DNA of 64,000 nt, from NCBI GenBank assembly GCA_010093605.1, contig MU004195.1, positions 374,708-438,707 of the forward strand, in the 5' to 3' direction. The position numbers were made by a program, and so were the translations under genes. Shown one piece after another: positions 55,161 to 64,000 of this stretch (position 1 is the first letter of the stretch; each line of letters begins with the position of its first letter). The notes beneath the pieces are model-generated. The model saw only the letters and a list, made by a program, of their open reading frames with translations, was not told the origin of the DNA and ran no database searches. The DNA is from Lophium mytilinum. Lineage: Eukaryota; Ascomycota; Dothideomycetes; Mytilinidiales; Mytilinidiaceae.

Positions 55161-56694
55161 CTAGTCTGAGCTTGGTTCGTTCCATGTTCTTTGCCGTTCT
55201 TGCCACCCGCGGTCCCATATCTTTCTTTTCTCCACGGCGATATCAGCCAGCTTGTTCAGAACCGGTCCAAAGAACCGGCCCCAGTACCCGTCCCTCCCCT
55301 CATCCATCCCATATTCCAACATATTCTCATAAAACCTAAGCAACTGGAAAACTCCACGAATTGACTCAGTACCCAGCCTCCCAAACCGTGAATCTTCCCC
55401 TAGAACATGTATCCCACTTCTCCCACAAACTAGATTCGTGCGCGGATAGCCGTAGTAAACCCGATGATGGTGCCCGACGATCGTGATTGCAGGCTCGACC
55501 ATTGCTGTTGGCTCGTACGAGATCTGTGCAGCTTGTGCGAGCTCGGACTTGTTGCGTAAGGAACCGGCGATCCATATACTCATCTGCAGCTCGGCTTCGG
55601 TAGCGTCTCCGGATGGAGTTTTGAGCACAAAGCCAGAAAAGTGGGCAATTCGGCTTGTGAAGCAATCGAGTGTATGCCCGACATGCACATATGCGGCGTC
55701 GAATCGTTCATACAGGTCTGAGATGCTGGGGTTACGACTCGAGTATGAAAAGACGAAGTCAGATTTGCAGTCGATGAGCTTGCGGCGAGTGGAGTTTGCG
55801 AGAGTGGGGGCGGGGATTGTGGAGAGGTAGAGGGGATTAATGGACTGCGATTTACTAGAGGATTAGGAGGTTAGCTGTATCTTTACAGGAGTCGGCAGAG
55901 GGTGTATATACATCCACTGAAATCCCCATCTGTCGTTACCGTACAAATCCATGGCCAAACGGACCAGAGGGAACACCACATGAGAGAACCAAGCGTTCTC
56001 ATCCTGACTTTCATCCTTACACTCGCGCGCATTAATGAAAATCTCCTTGACTTCTCGCCATATAGTCATCAGCTCCTTGGTGGAGCGTGTGTCGCTGCGG
56101 TCGATGTCGGCGGGTTTGATGGTTTCGTGGCTCACCTTAGGATCATTGTCAATGATATTCTAGACACATTTAAGTCTAATGTGGGAGCATCCTGAATCAA
56201 ATGCACGTACCTGCAAGCCTTGGGGAATAAAGCTAGAGTCAACGCCGTTGGCGAGCCGGTCACGAAGCTGTTCGACATGTTCCGGCGGGGTCTCCTTCAA
56301 GCCAGTAAAGCTCTCTGTTAACACTGGTGGCCACGCCTTCCTCAGTATACCCGGCGTCTCGCGCGTTGGACTTGATGAACGTTTCGGATTTAAGGAAACT
56401 CGACTGGAAGCTGGGCTGAATGTATTCTTCTCGTTCAACGACCGCGTAATTTTCGCTACCGATTTGCGACGCGCTCTGTTGAGGATCAATATCATTGATA
56501 TTCTCGATTCTTCGCCTCTCCGGACTGCCGCTACGGTGCGAGCTGATGGGTGATGGGAGGGAGATAGCGTGCTTCCGCTTTGGACTTGAAGATAGCTTGG
56601 AAGTGTCGTCAGGCGGAAGAGAGAGAGGGAGATGAGTTAGCCACGAGCGGATGCGACCATTTCTGGATACAGAAAGAAGACTCTCTGAATACAT
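55161..56694 (-). pseudogene. Fungal PD-(D/E)XK nuclease-like domain gene, apparently broken
   Basis: The later exons read cleanly: 56159-55912 and 55854-55161, joined in phase, encode NIIDNDPKVSHETIKPADID, TKELMTIWREVKEIFINARE, KSQSINPLYLSTIPAPTLAN, KLIDCKSDFVFSYSSRNPSI, ELQMSIWIAGSLRNKSELAQ and a long C-terminus. These are hallmarks of the PD-(D/E)XK-like domain family found in expanded sets in Dothideomycetes. The upstream part, starting at 56694, has a family-like N-terminus (SWLTHLPLSLPPDDTSKLSS) and a downstream block (SSSPTRETPGILRKAWPPVL) in a different frame. About one break therefore separates them, and no intron explains it. Role unknown. These proteins are thought of as restriction-fold nuclease relatives. 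Confidence 0.75.
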
Positions 56695-57145
56695 TGTTGG
56701 GTGTATGAGAGTTGTTGATGCCTACTTACAAGACGCGTTATTTTATTGTCGTGACTTGGGGCGCTAATGTCGCCGGAAGAGCACAGCATACTGAGACGAG
56801 GCGAGCCCGTTGATACGTTCGCTAATCTCTCGTGCATATAAGTCAGTCGATCATATTCCTTCTCCCCCGCTCTCAAACACTTGGAGGAACCGTGAGAGGT
56901 AAGAATACACGATGGAACGATGGGAGTGGGAGAATAGCAGAGTTTGCGCAGGAGTGACGCAGGAGACTAATTGTGTTTGCACCGGAGATCTATGACTGTT
57001 CCGGAGTCAGCAACTTGTGCTACTGAATTTATTTTCGTGTTGTACGACTTGACTTTTTCTCTCAATCACCCAGCTCCCATGATCCCCCCCCCCCTCGCGA
57101 GATCACTCCTCTCCCACGATCAAGCTCCCACAAAGCTACACCAAG
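56695..57145. promoter_or_regulatory. Divergent promoter region
   Basis: 451 bp between the PD-(D/E)XK-like gene and the LeuRS relic. Holds a 12-C homopolymer at about 57083. Confidence 0.4.
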
Positions 57146-58399
57146 ATGCCATGGCTCAAGCAAGCCATTGGGTGTCACCGTACTTATTTCAGGCTGTACC
57201 AACGGTCTACGCCGAGCTATGCATCTCGAATGTTCTCCTCTACCATTTTGAAGATTGACTTTCACGCTCTCGAACGGAAATGGCAGGCAAAATGGGACTC
57301 TCGAGGGACAAAGATACAAGAAGAGCGAGATATGGATTTTGAAAGCAATCCCATCATCCCGTTCTATGTGGACCACATCCGCAGGCCCACGATAATGGGG
57401 GCACTCCAATCGATACTGTCGAGGAAACAAGCCGCTGCTCCTCGGAACGGCAAGACAAGCATGGTCGAACAGATCCTTTCCAGTTATGATACTGAGCCAT
57501 CCGTCTTTCGACTGGAAGACCTCCGTACCTACAGCCAGATATACGGCACAGACGTCGTTCGAACTTGCGTTATTTTCAGTCAAGCCGCTGATACGGATTC
57601 TCCTATCCAGGAGCAATCAGTAATCAATACTCAAAAGTGGTTCGAACGCGCTTGGGACGCGGTACGGATTGCCCATACATCATATGAAGCCACCCAAACC
57701 GATCCTCCAGCCGGAAATCCCGACCCCGAAACCCGCAATGACCCGGATCTTATTGACGATATCACCGACTATAATATGGACTCTGTTAAGTCCCTTGTCC
57801 ATGTACCTCCGGAGAGTCCAGGAACACTCGACAGGGCTACAGATGAGGACACTTGCGCTCTTTGGCTTGCCTCGCAGGAAGCCATCTTGTCGATGAACTG
57901 CGAGTCAGAACAAATGGACGTTAATAAAGTCTGATTGAGACTCAGCAGCCTCATTTCTTCGATTCGTTATGAGGGAGAAGATGTCCTCCTTCTGGACTCT
58001 AGCGTTCATTATCACTCGGCTCGGACTCTATTATCGCTCCTCGCACCTTTCGCGCCGTCATTTGCAGAAGAAGGTTGGTTTGCGTTACACTACGGACAAG
58101 ATCAGTGGCGCGACCGGGAAATTGATGAAGAAACCTATGAAGAAGAGAAAAGTGATACAGGGAGCAATTTCGCATACGATGAGAATTTGATAAATGAAGA
58201 TCTCATGGAATGCGGATACCAAGATCTTCCAAGACGAGGCGATTCTCGTACCTTATCGTCAATCTTTGCTCAACCGTTTCCCGTTGCTGAATCATCTAAG
58301 GTTATTAAGAGTTTAAGGCGCAGATCGGAAGAGTCAGTGCTAAGGCGCTCAGCTGAAAGAGAGGCGAAGAACGACATGGCTATCTTCGCTACGTTGTAG
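57146..58399 (+). pseudogene. Leucyl-tRNA synthetase relic lacking the catalytic core
   Basis: A frame of 417 codons, broken by one TGA at 57932-57934. The N-terminus looks like a mitochondrial presequence (MPWLKQAIGCHRTYFRLYQR). It is followed by ILKIDFHALERKWQAKWD, the start of mitochondrial LeuRS (IDFPALDRKW-type). Then come IYGTDVVRTCVIFSQA and NTQKWFERAWDAV, resembling the YGADATR and connective regions near KMSKS, and, after the stop, TLLSLLAPFAPSFAEEGWFA and SSIFAQPFPVAES, the anticodon-binding domain. HIGH, KMSKS and the editing domain are absent. It is too short (~418 aa against ~900) to charge tRNA. Either a decayed paralogue of NAM2-type LeuRS or a domain remodelled for another role. 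Confidence 0.8.
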
Positions 58400-60162
58400 G
58401 GTGAGACTCAGGCGGGGCTCGTTCGGGCGTTCCGACGGTGGTGGACAGATGTTGAGTGTTGCGTAAAGAATCTGGCGGTGGTCGTCCGGCCGTCTTGCGG
58501 CGACGGGCGCTCATAGTGCTGGGTCGGGGGTTATTAGGGGGTAGATCGAGATGGCGAGGCTGCGAGAGCTTATAGCCCCAAGAGAGGTGGAGATGTGTCC
58601 CTTTAGGAGCAAGACGGACGCTAATACATTACATCGGCAGTATAGTATCCTATTCTCTCTTTCCTTACTAGTCATTTACTATACTCTCTTATACTGTAGG
58701 CAGTAAGAAATGGAGACATGTTGAATAAGAAGTAGCATTATATTGTATTGTAAAATATACTATAAGATGCCAGAGCATAAGGCTTCCATTCCTGCCGGAT
58801 ATCTCCGACGTTTCTAAAGGTGCAAAAAACGATAGCAGAGGTGATGAGTTCTCTGGCGAAGTCATGTGATCCTGGCTGACATCTTGTATAAAATCTTTTT
58901 CTCAGACGTGGAGTTCTGATTTCTCATCGGAGGGGAAAGGGAAGGAAGGATGAAGGCGATCAAAAGCTTCAAATGGATGTTCTATGTGTCGTGTGGACTA
59001 AACATAGCCGACGACCTGAGCATGGCCGGGGGAAGGGGGAGTTCGGGATAGAAAGAGAAGAAACTGTATCAAGACCATCCTCGCATGGAATTGGTGGAGG
59101 CTAAATGAGGGAGCGGGCTACAACCGCCATACGCTAGAGATGATGAGCATCAACTTCCTTTCCAGTATGTCATACTGTCATATATGAGGCATGGTGGGAA
59201 GAATGGTTTGGGAATGGTGATCAGCATCGTATCAGATTGAAATGCTGGCATCTCACACCATCGCGATCTGGGCTGCTGTTTGTTGTTCCCGGACATTACA
59301 GGTCAATTTTGACGCTTTTGCAAGCCAGAGAGAGCAGCCACACATTCTTCTTGCCGCCTGCCCGTTTTCTTTGCCCTAACCCCATCCTCCTGCCCATGAA
59401 GAACCCTCTATGCTAGTCAGAGCCGATATTTCATACCCACAAAACCCCCGCGGACTGACCTAAGTCACGAGTGCAACGTGTTTAGCATCCTTCACTTCCT
59501 TATCAGTCCTCCTTAGAATGACCCAGCAGAGTTTTGTAGACCTCTTTCCAGTGGTAGCCCTAGAAAGGCGTTGCTTCCCAGCCTACATCTAGAGAGGACA
59601 TGATGGATCATGGGGCTGAGGCGAAAGAAGTTTTCAGGGTTGTGAAGGTGCAAAACTTGGGCTGTGATAGCATGCAGAAGGAGATTATTTATAGATTACG
59701 TCTGTACTTTTATAATGGGTATCTTTACAGACGAGAGTACGTAGGAGAAGGAGCAGGCTCGGGAAAGACGTGAATGATCATCGCATGAGCTTACAAAGCG
59801 TAGTAAACGTCTACAAGCCCGAATGGACTAGACTTTCTGCTTCGCCGAACGTGTATGTGAGCTAGAGGCGGCGTCAGTCGTCGGAGAGGAAGGGGCTTGT
59901 GGACTTGAGAATGGAGAATGCAGCGGCGGCGATGCATTGTAATGCATGGTGGGGCCATCTCAACCACCCCGGCTTGAAATCAGGAGTAACTTGTTCTATC
60001 ATCACCGAAAACTCGCAAAGGGCAGGCCGGCATAGATGATGAAAGTGTGAAATAAGCGGCAATTCTTACCTTTGTATCTTAAACAGTAATATCCACCTTC
60101 TCTTCGAACAACAAAACTACGAGCCTCATCTAGAACGTGGACATGAATTGGTCTCGTCCTTA
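58400..60162. other. 1.8-kb gene-free region
   Basis: AT-rich in places (58660-58770). No supported ORF, repeat or RNA gene on either strand. Confidence 0.45.
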
Positions 60163-61277
60163 TCATCCGCCCGGTGTCCCAGGGCCTAACTCATGAAGAA
60201 TCCTCTCCGTCGGCAACTCGGTAGGCTCCCTCTCAGCCTGCAACTCCAGTAATCCACCGTTTTCTACTAAAACGGGCATCTCTTGAGGCATCAAATTCTT
60301 TTTCCCGTTGGGGGGGATCTCCGCGTACTGTACATCGGTCGTGGAGACCACACCAAGCTTACGCTGCTGCTATCTACGCCATAAAAGATAGCCCCATCCA
60401 AGCAGGAGAGCCAGGACAGCTACACCGACGCCAATTCCAGCTTTTGCGCCTGTGGGGAAGGCCGAATGGGGTTGCGGCGAAGTAGACAAGGTCGGTGCCG
60501 CTGTAATGGTACTGGTCATTGACGAGCTTTGGCTCGTGATGGTGGTGATGGCAGGGGCGTCGAACCTGAAGCCGGGGCGGTCGGTGCTATTCCAGTTTAG
60601 CTGGAAAAGGGGCGCCGCGAATAACATCGTGCTGACACCACTCAAGGGATATGTGGTACTCGTGGCTGTCGGAGTGCCAGATTCGCAGATGGTGGCGAGA
60701 TACTGCGCGGGATCCTCAGTCGAGGCGGCGGACTGGCACGTTTGGCCCCCGCCGTAGCCAACACGCGAGGCACAGGTGTATTCGTTGTATTTGGTGTTAA
60801 TGTGAATTCTAGCCACGAAAGGCGCAGACGAGGAAAAGGGCATATTGATTGAGATATGGGTGCATGAAGCAAAACATGAACATACGTTGGACAACATCCA
60901 ACAGCTGTCTCGCCAACGCCCAACGCAAACTGAGGCTTGAAAGGCGTTGATAGCAGTAACGATGTGGTAGCGAGTCCTTCCAAAGTTTGTGATATATTGG
61001 TGCATGCTGTGATATAGCCAACTGGGCAGATTAGTCCCGGGCTGTAGAAGCCCCACCCATTTAGCGGAGTTGGTGTCGTAATTGTACTGATTGCTGAAGG
61101 CCAGCAAGACGCCCAGTCATGAAGGATAGTATGGCACTGCTGAGCTCTCCAGGCATTGGAGCACGTCGAACATTGGAGGAAAGTCGTATCGCAGCCTGGT
61201 GGCGGGGTGAAAGTAGTTGTTAACGAGTTGATATTTATGCCTTGACCTGTGAGGGCTGTTGTGATGGCGGCAGCCAT
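60163..61277 (-). pseudogene. Single-pass surface protein gene with a stop before its cytoplasmic tail
   Basis: Exons 61277-60886 and 60808-60163, joined over a 77-nt intron (GTATGT donor, GGCTAG acceptor). The extracellular part has cysteine motifs (CDTTFLQCSTCSNAWRAQQC, VGCCPT then YTCASRVGYGGGQTCQSAAS) and a Ser/Thr-rich stalk. One membrane helix, GIGVGVAVLALLLGWGYLLW, ends in WRR and a TAG at 60372-60370. The frame stays open for 68 more codons (QQRKLGVVSTTDVQYAEI, then AEREPTELPTERILHELGPG), ending at 60163. That tail has the ELP-ERILHEL pattern common in cytoplasmic tails of this fungal class. Truncated protein: 276 aa. Mutation or read-through cannot be decided here. Confidence 0.72.
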
Positions 61278-62529
61278 AAGTAAAGTGTGTATTTGGGATA
61301 GAATCCTCTGGAGATGTGGGGGTTTTTCCGACGTATACAGCGCCTGCGCGCGACCGGTGGATTTCAGCCCCCGAAGTTTAGAAGTGGGATGATCCGAGAA
61401 GGCACAGCAAATGCGGAGCGTGGCGTTGTTGGGTCGAGCTCATTAGTCTAAAGCTGTGTTTTTCAGAGACCAAAAGCCACTCTTCTGGCACCGCAACCAC
61501 ATGCCCCGATACTTCGTACAGTACTAGGACACAAGTCGGATCTGATGAACCGTGCGTACCCCACCAAAGAACGTAGGGTGCTCGAAGAAGACTCTTGTTC
61601 ACTGATCGTAACCACGAGATGCGTCCAGAAAGGGACTCCCTTCGTTTTGATATTGCGTGTTCTACCTGTGGCTTCAGAATCGCGCTAGTTCACCAGACTG
61701 TAGAGAATCCAAAACTGTCCTAGGTTGATACATGCGTAATAAAGTAGATAAGTACATACTCAAGGTGTCGGTGAAAAGCACGGGCGGGACGGGTTAAGAT
61801 TAACGGTCGACAGGTAGCGTCCGTGGTGTTAGAAATGGTTGGCCAACATCTGAAATGCCAATGATGGTCGTGTCCACATTTCTGCCTTGTTCGAGGCGAC
61901 ACCGTCTGAAAAGGAGACATTTGGCACGTGATTGAATAGCTCAGACCATCCTAATCAACCTCCTGTCGTTTACTCTTAACGCACCTGTTCGCTCTTCTAG
62001 TTCCCATCGCCAAAACCATCTCCTACCTCCTTTCAGATGGTAAAGTCTCCAACCTTTATGCCAGAGGATGGTGGCACAGCGCGACAAGGATGCTCCCCTC
62101 AGCTGCAAGCCACTCGCTTCTTGCAGCGGAATCGAGCCAATGAGGCTAGAAATCATCAACTGTCTAGGTAGGAGGCGTTTAGACGCGGGACTGCCCGGGG
62201 CTTGGCCAGAAATGAGTCACTAGGCACCTACATAGATAGGTGCTATAGATTAGCTCTCACCCCGCTCGAGACAACACAAACGCTAAACCCCAAGATTAGT
62301 GCGGCCCCAGACTTCGCAGTTCTATTCAAGCTGTGAGTTTTTCATTGCATTGCACCGTAGTCCGCAAGCTCCTAATTATTTCTGTTAGGGAGTAGCGGTG
62401 AGGGCTACGGCAGGCACGCGTTACCTCTTTTTTATCGCCTCACCTTCCTCTAGACCTCTTCTCTCCTATAACATCAATCAACATCATCACTCAACAACAT
62501 CAATCACTCATCTATCACTCATCTCCATC
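61278..62529. other. Spacer and Argonaute promoter
   Basis: No supported gene. Small frames only. Confidence 0.45.
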
Positions 62530-62538
62530 ACATCACTT

Positions 62539-62640
62539 ACACGGCTCATTCATCCATCCAATACGTCATTCACACGGCTCATTCATCCAATACATCACTT
62601 ACACGGCTCATTCGTCCAACACATCACTCACTTACACGGC
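62539..62640 (+). repeat. Short tandem repeat in the Argonaute leader
   Basis: ACACGGCTCATTC occurs at 62539-62551, 62572-62584 and 62601-62613, with ACACGGC again at 62634-62640. Steps are 33, 29 and 33 bp. It ends about 23 bp before the Argonaute ATG, so it lies in the 5' UTR or core promoter. Confidence 0.85.
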
Positions 62641-62663
62641 CTGCAGCTCCCTGTTCCGTGATA

Positions 62664-64000
62664 ATGTCCACGCCAGGTGGACAAGGATTCAGAGGCGGCC
62701 GCGGGACGGGCCGCGGCGATCGCGGCGGCTATCGTGGCGGACGTGGTGCTGGAGGAGCCGGCCGCGGTGGAGGCGACCGCGGGCCTGTCCAGGAAGAGGT
62801 GCAAATCTACGTGTAGGTCATCATCGACATACAATGCGCAGCTTCTGACTAACACCGACTCAGACCACCAGACAAAATTATCCCAGCGCCCAACACGCAC
62901 GTCGCACAAGTCGAGGATGCCATCCAGAAATCTGCAGGAGGTCCAGATGCTCTTGCAGCATTGACCATGACTGAGGGCTTCCCTCATCGTCCTGGCTATG
63001 GTACCAGAGGCACACCCGTGACGCTGTGGGCCAACTATGTCGAGATGGTTCCTCCGCCGGAGCTCACCCTATATCGATACGATATGGCGGTGTCACCAAG
63101 CGCCGCGGGCAAGAAGTTGACGCAGATCGTTCGTCTTCTATTAGAAACAGAAACGATGGCCCAATTCCGCTCCGACGTCATCACCGACTTCAAATCCACT
63201 CTGCTCTCGCGCCGCAAGTTGGCAAGTGACGACTTCATTGTGCGAGTCAGATACCGTGTCGAAGATCACGACGAACCCCGGGAGGGTGCAACTCAGTACC
63301 AGGTCCGAGTGCAATACACAACTGCCCTGTCTACCGCTCAACTCGTGAACTACTTGGAGTCCACTGACATTTCCGAACGTCTTCATGACGTGCAGCCTCT
63401 CGTCCAGGCCCTGAACATATTCTTGAACCATTACGCAAAATCAACCGGGAACCTAGCGACGATAGGAGCCAGCAAGACCTTCTCTCTTGGCCCCTCGGCC
63501 GCTAAATGGGATCTAGGCGCCGGCCTGACCGCCTTGCGAGGCTTCTTCAGCAGTGTCCGACTTGCAACCTGTCGCATCTTGGTCAACGTGAACGTTAGCC
63601 ATGGAGCGTTTTATGACGCAATACCCCTCGAGCAGCTAATAACGAAGTATGGAGCTGCACATAATAACAGCAAGGGAAAGCTGGCAAAGTTCCTTGAAAA
63701 GGTCCGCATTCGAACCACCCATCTGCCGGAAAAGAAGAACAAAGCAGGCCAGGTCATTCATAGGATGAAGACTATCTTTGGACTGGCCAATAGAAATGAC
63801 GGTCACGGTCTACCTCATCCACCAAGGGTGAGGGAGTACGGCGCTGGTCCAAAGGATGTGGAATTCTGGCTGGACAGTCCGGCTCAATCGAGCAGTTCGT
63901 CGACAGCGGCCAAAGGTGATGGTAAGAAAAAGGGGAAGAAGGGAGCCGCTAGCGGAGCCCCACAGCCGGCCTCAGGTGGCCGATACATCAGCGTCTACGA
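62664..64000 (+). CDS. Argonaute protein (5' part, continues beyond the window)
   Basis: Exon 1 is 62664-62812 and exon 2 runs from 62864 to the window end with no stop. The 51-nt intron has branch CTGACTAAC and acceptor CTCAG. The N-terminus is an RGG-box-like tail (GGRGTGRGDRGGYRGGRGAG, then GGAGRGGGDRG). The ArgoN domain follows with FPHRPGYGTRGTPVTLWANY, VEMVPPPELTLYRYDMAVSP and KLTQIVRLLL. The linker ArgoL1 is SKTFSLGPSAAKWDLGAGLT, ALRGFFSSVR, ILVNVNVSHGAFYD. The PAZ domain would come next, and a glycine/lysine-rich insert precedes RYISVY. Argonautes bind small RNAs for silencing. No orthologue (QDE-2 or SMS-2) can be assigned because the PIWI domain is outside the window. Confidence 0.93.

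Noticed and set aside
57081-57094. 12-C homopolymer
   Set aside because: A simple run in an intergenic region. It may affect sequence accuracy but has no functional support.

Overview
The window is nuclear DNA of a filamentous ascomycete, most likely a Dothideomycete. Genes carry short GT-AG introns (about 48-100 nt) with CTRAC-type branch sites. The proteins are typical of Pezizomycotina: MED6, Sec22, an ASX-homology (DEUBAD) protein, a DUF2011 protein, an ascomycete laccase ending in DSGL, a Zn2Cys6 regulator, fungal-rhodopsin and LaeA-type methyltransferase genes, a SET-MYND protein and an Argonaute. The class assignment is inference from family resemblance. No rRNA, tRNA, CRISPR array or intact transposon was recognised.

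Layout. 0.3-10 kb is a compact housekeeping block: a small hypothetical protein, MMTAG2-like and MED6 head to head, the ASXH protein, a secreted cysteine-rich protein with Kex2-type repeats, and Sec22. 10-25 kb is gene-poor. It holds several diverged tandem arrays with periods near 150-170 bp, a 37-bp-arm palindrome, relics of a HET-domain gene and an NmrA-like gene, and a SET-MYND gene cut by one stop codon. 25-47 kb is an accessory, metabolism-like block: two SDRs, a TDT-family organic anion transporter, laccase, Zn2Cys6 regulator, rhodopsin-domain membrane protein, SAM methyltransferase, caspase-like protein and NmrA-like reductase. 47-64 kb holds DUF2011, a ~150-bp satellite, a diverged tandem paralogue pair of unknown family (one with alternating 18/25-residue repeats), a metallophosphoesterase, a broken PD-(D/E)XK-like gene, a leucyl-tRNA-synthetase relic without its catalytic core, a membrane protein whose tail follows an in-frame stop, and the 5' part of an Argonaute that runs off the window.

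How the genes work together. The housekeeping genes serve transcription (MED6), chromatin (ASXH), RNA processing (MMTAG2-like) and ER-Golgi traffic (Sec22). The 28-46 kb block contains the parts expected of a small secondary-metabolite or pigment locus (oxidase, reductases, methyltransferase, transporter, regulator), but no PKS, NRPS or terpene synthase is visible, so a cluster is only a hypothesis. The Argonaute shows that an RNA-silencing component is encoded here.

Most unusual signals: (1) four gene-like frames each interrupted by in-frame stops while coding similarity continues past them; (2) several unrelated arrays with periods near a nucleosome repeat; (3) a secreted protein with four KR dipeptides spaced exactly nine residues apart; (4) the repeat-bearing paralogue pair; (5) the LeuRS relic.
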